This document shows positions 27,663-36,324 of a DNA stretch of 64,000 nucleotides, in pieces. A model generated the notes under the pieces. It worked only from the letters and a program-made list of their open reading frames with translations. It was not told the DNA's origin and ran no database searches. Position numbers and translations under genes: made by a program. This stretch comes from Jeotgalibaca porci. Its GTDB lineage: Bacteria > Bacillota > Bacilli > Lactobacillales > Aerococcaceae. The DNA is taken from the NCBI RefSeq assembly GCF_011299095.1, contig NZ_CP049889.1, positions 1,964,501-2,028,500 of the forward strand. Direction: 5' to 3'. Numbering within the stretch: position 1 is the first letter of the stretch; every line of letters begins with the position of its first letter.

Positions 27663-28157
27663 TATTACTCCTTTCCCATTATAGGCTAGGAAAACTCCAA
27701 TATTCACCTATAATTATATCAAATATTTTTATGATAATACATTGACAAGAGAAGAATATCCCAGCAATCGAACAGCTCTAGCAAAGCTCACGGGCATTTC
27801 ACCCCTGCATGATTTTCATGTAGCCGTACCCATTGTCTGCGACGCTACTAACGCTCGGACTGTGGCTATACGGGAGTATCATTATCACGATAAGAAAGTC
27901 ATGGCAACAATCCTGCTAAAGATTGTTTACGAAGTTTTAACATGAATCGCTCGCTATCTTCATAGATCATGGCGTGTTAGTTCGTTGGCTCTTTTCTTAT
28001 CGAAACGTATTCGATTGGCTTTATTCAATTGTCAAAGAACGTTTGGCTTGTTAGCCTATCAAAACATACTGAACATACAGTAGGCTTTGATGGAATAACA
28101 AACCTCCCAAATCGGGAAGCGTGGAACGGTTCAACACGCTTCCACGAAAAAATGAGA
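27663..28157. other. Intergenic region between xis and orf8
   Basis: About 495 bases. A plus-strand frame from a TTG at 27742 to 27945 (67 residues) lacks a ribosome site and is doubtful. The stretch 27765-27890 is more GC-rich than the rest of the element. A stem-loop at 28120-28145 (GAAGCGTG with CACGCTTC) lies 12 or more bases past the orf8 stop and may end its transcript. The region may hold a structured RNA or a regulatory segment of the excision module. Confidence 0.45.
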
Positions 28158-28388
28158 TTATTTAATTTCGAACGCTAAAATCTTGGTGATGAGTTTTGTT
28201 TCCATTCTGCCACGTAGGGTTTCATCAATAACCATATGAGAATTGCCATATTCGTCTGTCATGCGACGCAAAGAACGTTTTGAGGTATACCCTCGATAAT
28301 GTTTAACAATCTGATTAATTGCTTCCACGTCGCCATCTGTCGCCTTTACAATGAGGGGGAAGGGAACCCTTGGATAGGCTGTTTTCAT
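28158..28388 (-). CDS. orf8: Tn916 Orf8-like small helix-turn-helix protein
   Basis: The 76-residue protein resembles Orf8 of Tn916 (helix-turn-helix domain of the type found with Orf7). It begins MKTAYPRVPFPLIVKATDGD and includes HYRGYTSKRSLRRM. Its start overlaps the orf7 stop by four bases. In Tn916 orf7 and orf8 lie in the regulatory cascade that links tet(M) readthrough to excision and transfer; the same role is assumed. Confidence 0.88.
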   Translation of the reverse strand: MKTAYPRVPFPLIVKATDGDVEAINQIVKHYRGYTSKRSLRRMTDEYGNSHMVIDETLRGRMETKLITKILAFEIK

Positions 28389-28807
28389 TCTTTACACTCC
28401 TTCATGAATTCTTTAATCATGGCTAGTCCACTTATTCGATGACGATAAACTGTTGAACGATTTACATTTAGTAATTCTGCAATTTCCACATCACTCATAT
28501 CCATAAAATAATGAAGTAAAATGATGTTCCGCTTGTTCTCTGGAAGGTGGCGTAAGGCTTCGCTTAACAAATCACTTTCAACATTGATTCTTAATCCATA
28601 CAATGTGAATAGTTGAAAATCAGTGACATACGTATCAACCGTAGAAAAAGAGGTGACAAGGTAGTTATCTATTTCAGAAAATGAAACTTCTTTTTTGGAC
28701 AGTCTGCTTAGATGTTTGAAATAATCTTTCCGTTCATCTTCAATGGCTTGTTTGCAGATATAGTCAAACTGATTTTCTATGGTTTCTTGAAAAGAAGATG
28801 GTTTCAT
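28385..28807 (-). CDS. orf7: Tn916 Orf7-like sigma-70 type regulator
   Basis: The 140-residue protein resembles a small sigma factor with a region 4 type helix-turn-helix at the C-terminus (MSDVEIAELLNVNRSTVYRHRISGLAMI). It matches Tn916 Orf7 in length and order, and in that element it promotes transcription of int, xis and transfer genes. Start chosen at ATG 28807, seven bases after GGGGTG. The open frame continues upstream but without a site and without resemblance. Confidence 0.9.
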   Translation of the reverse strand: MKPSSFQETIENQFDYICKQAIEDERKDYFKHLSRLSKKEVSFSEIDNYLVTSFSTVDTYVTDFQLFTLYGLRINVESDLLSEALRHLPENKRNIILLHYFMDMSDVEIAELLNVNRSTVYRHRISGLAMIKEFMKECKE

Positions 28808-29338
28808 GTTTTTCACCCCCTTTCTGTCGTGAAAGGGAGTGGCATGTACTTCTTTATCTCCCTTCATACTAAGTCCCGACACGAAAGGGGGATTTGTTGC
28901 ATAAGTGAAGAAAAATCTTAAAAGATATTCACGAAGTAGCCAAAAAAACACATAAACAGATTGTTTTCTCTGTTCATGTGCTTCAATTGTTCTGTCTATA
29001 CGATTTGTAAAACCACATTGATGGTCATATTTATCTAGTGTAGGTGGGTAAGTTTTTTTGATAAGAACCTAATTAAGAGAATTAGATAGTGACGTATCTT
29101 TTTCATGGCGACTGTGACCTCCATTCAGTCGCCAATTTTATCTACTTTTTAGCAGCATAACTAAATTTTATATAGTTGTATGGGTAAATAAAATCAGCGA
29201 CCTTTCTATTTGAGATTGGATTTATCACATTCATAAGCATAATAGCGCTCTTAAAAGAACTCACAAACTACATAACACGTTTTTCTATACCTGTTTCCAC
29301 TTGGATAGGAACAGTAAAATGTATAGAGGTGGTTTATT
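28808..29338. promoter_or_regulatory. Regulatory region between divergent orf7 and orf9
   Basis: The 530-base stretch separates divergent orf7 and orf9. A perfect inverted repeat GGCGACTG (29107-29114) with CAGTCGCC (29126-29133) could be an operator or a hairpin. CTAATT...AATTAG lies near 29070-29087. The region also covers the place of Tn916 orf10; I see no convincing gene here. Confidence 0.45.
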
Positions 29339-29692
29339 ATGCGTAAAAAAGAAGATAAATACGATTTTAGAGCCGTTGGTCTAGCGATTAAAGAGGCTCG
29401 AATAAAACGTGGTCTCACCCGTGAACAAGTAGGAACAATCATTGAAATTGACCCACGTTATTTAACAAATATAGAAAATAAAGGGCAACACCCAAGTACA
29501 CAGGTGCTTTATGATCTTGTATCATTACTCCATGTGTCTATTGATGAATTTTTCTTACCTACAGATAATTTGATAAAAAGCACTCGAAGGCTACAGATAG
29601 AAAAATACATGGATAGCTTTACAGACAAAGAACTATCCTTAATGGAAGCACTAGCAAAAGGTATCAATGAAGCAAGAAATATTGAAGGCTAG
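29339..29692 (+). CDS. orf9: Tn916 Orf9-like XRE regulator
   Basis: The 117-residue protein has an N-terminal XRE helix-turn-helix (residues 10-65, [21 protein letters not shown]) and a short C-terminal helical part. It is the only gene on the plus strand in the element, exactly like Orf9 of Tn916, which represses orf7 transcription. A GAGGTGG site precedes the ATG. The gene is convergent with the tet(M) unit; a shared terminator follows. Confidence 0.92.
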   Translation: MRKKEDKYDFRAVGLAIKEARIKRGLTREQVGTIIEIDPRYLTNIENKGQHPSTQVLYDLVSLLHVSIDEFFLPTDNLIKSTRRLQIEKYMDSFTDKELSLMEALAKGINEARNIEG

Positions 29693-29711
29693 TCAGTAAA
29701 ATTCAGATAAA

Positions 29712-29760
29712 CAAAAAGAGCCGATAAGATGAGAGTTTCATTTCTCAAATTATCGGCTCT
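29712..29760 (-). terminator. Terminator of the tet(M) transcript
   Basis: A perfect 11-bp stem AGAGCCGATAA (29717-29727) with TTATCGGCTCT (29750-29760) is followed, on the minus strand, by a T-run. It overlaps the end of the small cysteine-rich gene. Confidence 0.85.
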
Positions 29761-29935
29761 GCGTCTTGGCGTCTGGCTCTTTGATTGTTATTATATTCAT
29801 TTTTTGAACATTAATTAAAGTTTCGTTCTTACATTTGGGGCAGTATAAAGGGAAATTTTTAAGTATAGTATCCACTCGTATTCGTAGTCTTGTTTTATTT
29901 CCACAAATAGGACACAATATCCACTTGTAGTTTAT
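29750..29935 (-). CDS. Cysteine-rich KTR-type zinc-ribbon protein (start codon altered)
   Basis: A frame of about 60 codons encodes NYKWILCPICGNKTRLRI, then LYCPKCKNETL, ending EPDAKTQSR. The two CPxC pairs suggest a zinc ribbon. It corresponds to the small 'cysteine-rich KTR domain' gene that follows tet(M) in Tn916-type elements (orf6 region). From memory those begin ATG-AAC-TAC; here the codon at that place is ATA (29933-29935), and the frame back to the stop has only ATA and ATT as near-starts, although a strong GGAGGAG site is present. Either an unusual start is used or the gene is silent. Confidence 0.55.
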   Translation of the reverse strand: MNYKWILCPICGNKTRLRIRVDTILKNFPLYCPKCKNETLINVQKMNIITIKEPDAKTQSR

Positions 29936-30035
29936 AATAACAATCTCCTCCTTTCCACTTTAATTCAAATCTATATTAAAGAATATTTCATCTTATTTAA
30001 TAAGAAACCATATTTATATAACAACATAAAACGCA

Positions 30036-31955
30036 CTAAGTTATTTTATTGAACATATATCTTACTTTATCTATCCGACTATTTAGACGACGGGTCTGGC
30101 AAACAGGTTCGCCAGTGGTAACCTGATATCCTTTTAGCTCTGCTAAACAAACACTAAGCCCATTTGTAAAAAAAGTTAAATCATTGCGATAATCTTGAAT
30201 ACATCGAGCAGGAATTTCTCCAATAATAATGACCTCATTATTTTTCAGTTGAGTATTTACGATATTTGCACAATATTTGGGAGCATCGTTATATGCCCGT
30301 GAAAGATATTCCTGTGGTGCATAAACTTTAAAACTAAGATATGGCTCTAACAATTCTGTTCCAGCTTTTCTAAAGGCTTGCTCCAGTACAATAGGAGTAA
30401 GCATCCGAAAATCTGCTGGAGTACTAACAGGGCTATAGTATAAACCGTACTTAAAACAGATTTTACAATCCGTCACATTCCAACCATATAATCCTTGTTC
30501 GCAACCATAGCGTATCCCTTCCATAACTGCATTTTGAAATGATTGATTTAAGTATCCAAGAGAAACCGAGCTCTCATACTGCATTCCACTTCCCAACGGA
30601 AGCGGTGATACAGATAAACCAATGGAAGCCCAGAAAGGATTTGGCGGCACTTCGATGTGAATGGTATATTCTGCATTTTTTAACGGTCTCTCCATATAAA
30701 TGACTGTAGGCTCTTTTAGTTCTATCTCCACATGATACTTTTCTTGCAACAGTGCACTAATCACTTCCATTTGTACTTTCCCTAAGAAAGAAAGTATAAT
30801 TTCATGTGTCGTAGAATCCACGTAATATCGTAGAAGCGGATCACTATCTGAGATTTCCAAAAGGGCATCAAGCAACATTTCTCTCTGTTCAGGTTTACTC
30901 GGTTCAACAGTTGTTTGTAGTAGAGGGTGCGGATTTTCAATCTTTTTTCTCTGTGGCAATAGTTTTGTATCTCCAAGAACACTATTTAACTTCAAAAACT
31001 CATTTTGCAAAATAACAATTTCTCCAGAATAAGCTCTATCAATCTTACATAATTCACCATTTATTGAAGTATACATTTCTGTAACTTTTATTTTTTCTTT
31101 TTCTGATACTCTAACCGAATCTCGTAAATGTAGTACTCCACTATAAAGGCGTATATATGCAAGACGTTGTCTTTTTTTTGTATATTCAATTTTGAAAACA
31201 TTTCCGCAAAGTTCAGACGGACCTCGATGTGTTGATGAATAAAATTTATTAGTAATAACTTCTATAAGGTTATCAATCCCTATATTACTTTTTGCACTTC
31301 CATGATAAAGAGGGAACAGAGAACAATTCTGAAATCTTATGCTTTCCTCTTGTTCGAGTTCCAATGCTTCTAATGATTTACCGGACATATATTTCTCTAA
31401 AAGGTCATCGTTTCCCTCTATTACCGTATCCCATTGTTCAGATTCGGTAAAGTTCGTCACACACATATTAGGATACAGTTCTACCTTCTGTTTGATTACA
31501 ATTTCGGCAGAAAGTTTCTCTTTAATATCCTGATAAACCGTTGATAAATCAATTCCATTTTGGTCAATCTTATTGATAAAAAAGATTGTGGGAATCCCCA
31601 TTTTCCTAAGTGCATGAAATAATATACGAGTTTGTGCTTGTACGCCATCTTTTGCAGAAATCAGTAGAATTGCCCCATCTAAAACTGATAATGAACGATA
31701 TACTTCTGCTAAGAAATCCATATGTCCTGGCGTGTCTATGATGTTCACCTTCGTATTTTCCCACTGAAAAGAGGTTATTCCTGTCTGAATTGTAATTCCT
31801 CTCTGACGTTCTAAAAGCGTATTATCCGTCCTCGTTGTACCTTTGTCCACGCTTCCTAATTCTGTAATCGCTCCACTGTTATATAATAAGCTTTCTGTTA
31901 AGGTAGTTTTTCCTGCATCAACATGAGCTAAAACTCCAATATTAATAATTTTCAT
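30036..31955 (-). CDS. tet(M): Tetracycline resistance ribosomal protection protein Tet(M)
   Basis: This 639-residue GTPase related to EF-G releases tetracycline from the ribosome. G1 is AHVDAGKTT (10-18), G2 RGITIQT, G3 DTPGHMDF, G4 NKIDQNG. The C-terminal domains end in [13 protein letters not shown]. Start chosen at ATG 31955, seven bases after GGAGG; an in-frame ATG five codons upstream overlaps that site. The last 120 residues (for example [26 protein letters not shown]) resemble the Tn5801-associated alleles more than the Tn916 allele, suggesting a mosaic allele. Expression is attenuated by the leader described below. Confidence 0.97.
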   Translation of the reverse strand: MKIINIGVLAHVDAGKTTLTESLLYNSGAITELGSVDKGTTRTDNTLLERQRGITIQTGITSFQWENTKVNIIDTPGHMDFLAEVYRSLSVLDGAILLISAKDGVQAQTRILFHALRKMGIPTIFFINKIDQNGIDLSTVYQDIKEKLSAEIVIKQKVELYPNMCVTNFTESEQWDTVIEGNDDLLEKYMSGKSLEALELEQEESIRFQNCSLFPLYHGSAKSNIGIDNLIEVITNKFYSSTHRGPSELCGNVFKIEYTKKRQRLAYIRLYSGVLHLRDSVRVSEKEKIKVTEMYTSINGELCKIDRAYSGEIVILQNEFLKLNSVLGDTKLLPQRKKIENPHPLLQTTVEPSKPEQREMLLDALLEISDSDPLLRYYVDSTTHEIILSFLGKVQMEVISALLQEKYHVEIELKEPTVIYMERPLKNAEYTIHIEVPPNPFWASIGLSVSPLPLGSGMQYESSVSLGYLNQSFQNAVMEGIRYGCEQGLYGWNVTDCKICFKYGLYYSPVSTPADFRMLTPIVLEQAFRKAGTELLEPYLSFKVYAPQEYLSRAYNDAPKYCANIVNTQLKNNEVIIIGEIPARCIQDYRNDLTFFTNGLSVCLAELKGYQVTTGEPVCQTRRLNSRIDKVRYMFNKIT

Positions 31956-31970
31956 GTGATTTTCCTCCAT

Positions 31971-32057
31971 TCAAAAACCCAAAAGGGCATAAAAATCCCA
32001 GTGATAAATACTTTTATCACTGGGATTTTTATGCATAACCATAGGTATACAAAGCAT
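31971..32057 (-). CDS. orf12: tet(M) leader peptide (Orf12)
   Basis: A 28-codon frame starts MLCIPMVMHKNPSDK and ends in DFYALLGF, 15 bases before the tet(M) start. It matches Orf12 of Tn916. It spans the attenuator hairpin, so stalling of ribosomes under tetracycline would prevent termination. Confidence 0.88.
   Translation of the reverse strand: MLCIPMVMHKNPSDKSIYHWDFYALLGF
31991..32030 (-). terminator. tet(M) attenuator hairpin
   Basis: A 16-bp perfect stem (31991-32006 with 32015-32030), including ATCCCAGTGATA, ends in T-runs on both strands. It lies within the leader peptide frame. Known to act as the regulated terminator in Tn916. Confidence 0.85.
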
Positions 32058-32178
32058 ACAGATATTCTCTGGATACATTAGAATCACATGATAAAGGTAT
32101 TCTTAAACTGGGTACAAAAAACTAAGCCCTCCTAAAAAAGGACATCTAATTATTTGTTCCCGCTATCAAATTGACAGT

Positions 32179-32202
32179 TTATTTAAGAATACCTTGCCGC
32201 AT
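32179..32202 (-). CDS. Second tet(M) leader mini-frame
   Basis: ATG starts a 7-codon frame MRQGILK with an AAAGGAG site upstream. Its sequence GGTATTCTTAAA is complementary to TTTAAGAATACC near 32098-32111, so translation may affect leader folding. Confidence 0.45.
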   Translation of the reverse strand: MRQGILK

Positions 32203-32233
32203 ATTTATTAACTCCTTTTAAATAGTCACTTAA

Positions 32234-32262
32234 ATAATAGCACGTAAGAGCATATTTGTAAA
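32234..32262 (-). promoter_or_regulatory. tet(M) promoter
   Basis: On the minus strand TTTACA (32262-32257) and TATTAT (32239-32234) are separated by 17 bases, upstream of the leader. Confidence 0.75.
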
Positions 32263-32331
32263 GGAATCTCCAATTTTTTATCAAAAAGAGTACATGATTA
32301 CAAAGTATCTGTAATCATGTACCAATATTTG

Positions 32332-33261
32332 TTATTTTACAATCTTCCAATTATCTTGTTTTTCTAATATCAACTCAAATTGCGAGATTTGGGTTGCCTT
32401 TGTTTCTTGATCTAAATATTTCACAGCGACATTCACGATTACTTGGTTATCTTTTCTGGTAAAGATAGGATTCACCAATTCCTCGAAAACATATTCCTTG
32501 TTAATCATAGGTAACACATGATTACTTACATAGTAAGTCAATTCTTTTTCTGTGGCGGTAGGATAGAGCTGGAAGAACGTTTCTAAAAAGCTAGTGATTT
32601 CGTCCATCGTTTCTGTATCTACTGTATGGTCACTTTCTAGCTGTTTGGGTTGGTAGTCCGATTTTTGAGGTTTCTTACTCATTGTCGGATTTTTGATAAT
32701 AACCATATTATCTGATTCATCTATATGGACAACCACATGAAAGCTAGACGATATAGTTTCCTTGTCTTTGTCTTCGGTAATAACTTGTTCAACAGAAAAC
32801 AGTACCTCAAAGGTGTTCTCATTCACTTGAGAAACCTGCCACACCTGTATATCGTTCACACTAGAACTAGTAGGAATATCCTTACGAATCATTTCTTCAT
32901 TTAATACCTGCAATTCTTCCGTCAAATAATGGGTCAATTTTTCATTTCGTTTATCAATGGCTTCTTGGGATTGTTGCCACGAAAAGTAGTCTTTCGCAAA
33001 GGATTTCACAAAACTTTCTACTTGGTTGGTATCGACAATCTGCTGTTTAATGATTTCTGTTTCACGGACAGTATGAGTGTCAATGGCAGTAAAATTTTTA
33101 TAGATTCCAAATCCGACACTACCAATCAATAAAACCCATAAAACAAAGGTTAATTTCTTATGCGTGCCAACTTTAATCATCGGAACTTTTCTTTGCTTGC
33201 TCGGTTTTTTAGATTTCTTTGGTTTCTCCTTCTTTTCTTTTCGCTCGATTTTTATAATCAT
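32332..33261 (-). CDS. orf13: Tn916 Orf13-like conjugation protein (TcpC/VirB8-like)
   Basis: The 309-residue protein has a lysine-rich cytoplasmic N-terminus (residues 3-38), one membrane helix (about 43-63) and two extracellular NTF2-like domains, as in TcpC. It belongs to the type IV secretion channel. Start chosen at ATG 33261, after GAAAGGA; Tn916 Orf13 has nearly the same length. It is the last gene of the transfer operon before the tet(M) region. Confidence 0.88.
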   Translation of the reverse strand: MIIKIERKEKKEKPKKSKKPSKQRKVPMIKVGTHKKLTFVLWVLLIGSVGFGIYKNFTAIDTHTVRETEIIKQQIVDTNQVESFVKSFAKDYFSWQQSQEAIDKRNEKLTHYLTEELQVLNEEMIRKDIPTSSSVNDIQVWQVSQVNENTFEVLFSVEQVITEDKDKETISSSFHVVVHIDESDNMVIIKNPTMSKKPQKSDYQPKQLESDHTVDTETMDEITSFLETFFQLYPTATEKELTYYVSNHVLPMINKEYVFEELVNPIFTRKDNQVIVNVAVKYLDQETKATQISQFELILEKQDNWKIVK

Positions 33262-33277
33262 TTGATTCATTCCTTTC

Positions 33278-34300
33278 TTAGTTATGAATAACACGTCTAG
33301 CCCCAATCAGATGGTCTTGCCAATAACGACTGCTTAAGTCGCCATAACCGATTGGGTCGCCTGCATGATAAAAGCGATTTCCCTCTAAATATATCGCCAC
33401 ATGAGTCACATATGTGCCTGCATTATAGGTTGAATGAAAGAAGATAAGGTCGCCTGCTTGGGCTTCTTCCATAGAGATTTCTTGCGTAGCGTCATACTGA
33501 TCTTGGGCGACACGAGGGAGAGAAATGCCAGCTTTGTCATACACCCATTGTATTAAGCCACTACAATCAAAAGAGGTGGTAGGCGACGCCCCTCCAAAGA
33601 CATAGGGAAACCCTTCGTATTTCAAGGCTTCGTCCATAATGACTTGCACGGTTTCATCATCAAATTCTGTTGGGGAAGTGTCGGTTAGGTATTGTGAAAC
33701 CAACTGAACATAAAACTGATTTCCATAGTTATATCGCCAACCACCATTCACAGGTATGGCTATGGGATTGGGATAGTCTGCTTTTTGACCACCCGACTTC
33801 TCTTTAGAAAACTGTTCGGCTAATTCATAGGTATATTTTTTCCCATGACTCCTCACATAATTTAAAAAGCCACCGCCATAATTATAAGATTGGATAACAG
33901 AATCTATATCCACTCCTTGTTGTTCTGCACTGGTTAATAATTCACTGAAATATTTAACCCCTTGTTTGATGGACTCTTCGGTACTCAAACTGTTGGGCGG
34001 TAAACCCAAAGATTCGGAACTTTGCATAACATCTTCTGCTGTACCGCCCGATTCCACTTGCATAATGGCTAAGATATAAGAAACATAGTCTTCAATCCCA
34101 TATTCCTTACCATATTTTTCAATCAACGGACGGTGTGCCAACACTTCTGGTGAAACGGTCACACCGCCTTGTGAAATAGAAGAATCCTTGTTGTTTTCGC
34201 CACTGTCCGTATCATCTGCAAAGAAAATGACTAGGAATAATAAGAGAAAAAAGAAGAGAGAGAAGACCACACTACAAATCACTGTTATTTTTAGCTTCAT
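33278..34300 (-). CDS. orf14: Tn916 Orf14-like bifunctional cell-wall hydrolase
   Basis: The 340-residue protein has an N-terminal membrane helix (7-27), a lysozyme-like domain (55-165, probable catalytic E83 in QVESGG) and a C-terminal NlpC/P60 endopeptidase (225-340, C246 in FDCSGL and H300 in THVAIY). It opens peptidoglycan for the conjugation channel. It overlaps orf15 by four bases (ATGA). A GAGGA site precedes the start. Confidence 0.93.
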   Translation of the reverse strand: MKLKITVICSVVFSLFFFLLLFLVIFFADDTDSGENNKDSSISQGGVTVSPEVLAHRPLIEKYGKEYGIEDYVSYILAIMQVESGGTAEDVMQSSESLGLPPNSLSTEESIKQGVKYFSELLTSAEQQGVDIDSVIQSYNYGGGFLNYVRSHGKKYTYELAEQFSKEKSGGQKADYPNPIAIPVNGGWRYNYGNQFYVQLVSQYLTDTSPTEFDDETVQVIMDEALKYEGFPYVFGGASPTTSFDCSGLIQWVYDKAGISLPRVAQDQYDATQEISMEEAQAGDLIFFHSTYNAGTYVTHVAIYLEGNRFYHAGDPIGYGDLSSRYWQDHLIGARRVIHN

Positions 34301-36324
34301 GTTTGTTGTCCTCGCTTATCCGTTCTTTTATTTAGCTTCCTCTGATTGAATTGCTTCGGTGGTGTCTTTTGTTTTTGCTCTTTTTTCAATGGTCGCTGAT
34401 GATTTTCACGTTTAGTGTTTTGTGACAAAACAGGCGTGACGGTTTGCTGACGCTTGCGAACATGCTGCTGGTTATTCTGAACAGGAGATGATGGGTTTTC
34501 TTTTCGTCTTTTTTCTTTTGCTTTATCCAGCTCCAAACGCTTTTGAGCAATGTTCTTTCGTTTTTGCTCCTGCTGGTTCATACGCTGTTGTTTGCGTTGA
34601 GCTTTGGTATCTGCCATAGATTGTTTAAAGTCTGTTACATTATGAGTGACATTCTCTTTTCCTTGATGAAGGGCATATTTGACATGGGTTGGTGTCGCCT
34701 GTATCTGTTGTTTAGCCTGCTTTCTTTTATTGACTAGACGATTTTTCGTGTCCAATACATGGGCTGTCTTTTCACCTAATCGTTGCCCGATACCGCCTTG
34801 TTGCTTTTTCACATTGGAAAGTGCTGTTTCTTTCTTTGGTGTAGTCCGTTCATTTTGACGAGTATGGTTAGCTTTATTGGTTTGATTCTGCTTTGTTGTC
34901 ATTGTCTTTTGCTTCGTTGACCCTGCTTTTCCACGAAAAATCTTACTCATACTGCGTTGAAATCTTCTGGTTTGTCGATTCATCATTTGACGAGGTCTGC
35001 GAAACACTTGTCTGCCCATGTTTTGAGAGTCGTTGCTTTGTAAAGAGAATAGGCTCATTAAATCGCCCAGTTTAAAATAAATCCCTGCAAAGGTCACAAT
35101 TTGTAAAAACATAATCATGAAAAAGGGAGAACTTGCTGACAGCGAATAAAGCATAGTGGAAATACTAAAGGCAACGGTAATAATCAAGGTAATACCAGCC
35201 CTTGTCATAATCACATTAAATAACTTGGTAATGGCATGCCTGCCCATGCCATCAAAACTCGGCAACATACTTAATAGGAAACTGATTGGCAAAAACATAG
35301 CGAAAATAATAAATAGCACTTGCGAAAAAATCATGATTCCTGTTAGAAGGAAAACAAAAATCGAGATACCAATATTGAATACAAACAAAAAGAAGACCGT
35401 TCCTAATCGGGAAATGGTCTTCGGGAGTGTTAAATAGGTATTGTCATGATCTTCAATTTCTTCAATCACTACATTTTCTCTATCTTCACCATTGTTTGTA
35501 TCTGGACTGGTAGCCAATAACTTTTCCACACGGTCTTCACCTAAGGTTTCTATATCGGTTGAGCCATATTGAAGTAATAACCACGGTTGCTTGACTTGAA
35601 CAGAAAATAGGCTATCACGTATCATATCCACACTGTCTTTGCCTTGACTATCCGTATCGGGAAGGACAATCTTTGTCCCAATATCTAAACTGGCAGTGCT
35701 CACATCTTTGGAAAAATCATTGATTTTCGCAATATAATCGGGAGCATACGCAATAAAGGAAGCTGATAGAATAAACACCACCACAAAATTTAACACAGCT
35801 CGTATAGCTTTGGTCGTTTCTCGTTTCACCAGTCCTGTATAGGCAACGTAGATTCCAACAATCAGAATAAAAAGAAGAAGGAAGCCGACATAAAAACCCG
35901 AACTGGAAAAGCCATTCGGTGTAATCCCTGCAATGGTCTGCATGTTCTCACCAATCGCTTGAGACGTTTGACTAATGAAATCCAAGGCGTAGGCTTCTTT
36001 GACCAAATAGCCTGTGGCGTTGGAAAGATAAAGAGAAATCGTCCAAATGAAATTGGTAATGGCATACAGTCCATACATCACTGATTGCCCTATGCCGTCA
36101 CTCCAATTCCACGGCAGCCAGCCCCAGCTATTGTCCACATAATAATCAAGCTGATAATGATTTAAACCATACTTGGAATACTCGTTGCTTGTATCAATGG
36201 TTTCATCAACTAAGCCTGTTGCTTGTACTGCATTGCCCAGCGTGCCTAATAAAAGTAAAATAACGCCCACACAAAGGAGCGTTATCCAACTATAGTGAAG
36301 AAATTTCTTTTGTTTTTGTGTCAT
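34297..36324 (-). CDS. orf15: Tn916 Orf15-like conjugation membrane protein (VirB6/TrbL-like)
   Basis: The 675-residue protein has an N-terminal signal-like helix, about seven more membrane helices to residue 430, and a long positively charged, glutamine- and lysine-rich cytoplasmic tail (from 440). This layout is the VirB6-like channel scaffold of Gram-positive ICEs (TcpH type). The Tn916 counterpart is somewhat longer, with the difference likely in the low-complexity tail. It overlaps orf14 and orf16 by four bases each. Confidence 0.9.
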   Translation of the reverse strand: MTQKQKKFLHYSWITLLCVGVILLLLGTLGNAVQATGLVDETIDTSNEYSKYGLNHYQLDYYVDNSWGWLPWNWSDGIGQSVMYGLYAITNFIWTISLYLSNATGYLVKEAYALDFISQTSQAIGENMQTIAGITPNGFSSSGFYVGFLLLFILIVGIYVAYTGLVKRETTKAIRAVLNFVVVFILSASFIAYAPDYIAKINDFSKDVSTASLDIGTKIVLPDTDSQGKDSVDMIRDSLFSVQVKQPWLLLQYGSTDIETLGEDRVEKLLATSPDTNNGEDRENVVIEEIEDHDNTYLTLPKTISRLGTVFFLFVFNIGISIFVFLLTGIMIFSQVLFIIFAMFLPISFLLSMLPSFDGMGRHAITKLFNVIMTRAGITLIITVAFSISTMLYSLSASSPFFMIMFLQIVTFAGIYFKLGDLMSLFSLQSNDSQNMGRQVFRRPRQMMNRQTRRFQRSMSKIFRGKAGSTKQKTMTTKQNQTNKANHTRQNERTTPKKETALSNVKKQQGGIGQRLGEKTAHVLDTKNRLVNKRKQAKQQIQATPTHVKYALHQGKENVTHNVTDFKQSMADTKAQRKQQRMNQQEQKRKNIAQKRLELDKAKEKRRKENPSSPVQNNQQHVRKRQQTVTPVLSQNTKRENHQRPLKKEQKQKTPPKQFNQRKLNKRTDKRGQQT

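Noticed and set aside
27742-27945. Plus-strand gene of 67 codons between xis and orf8
   Set aside because: TTG start without a ribosome site, on the strand opposite to its neighbours, and no family recognised.
31956-31970. Longer Tet(M) start five codons upstream
   Set aside because: That ATG overlaps the GGAGG site; the start at 31955 is properly spaced and gives the standard 639 residues.
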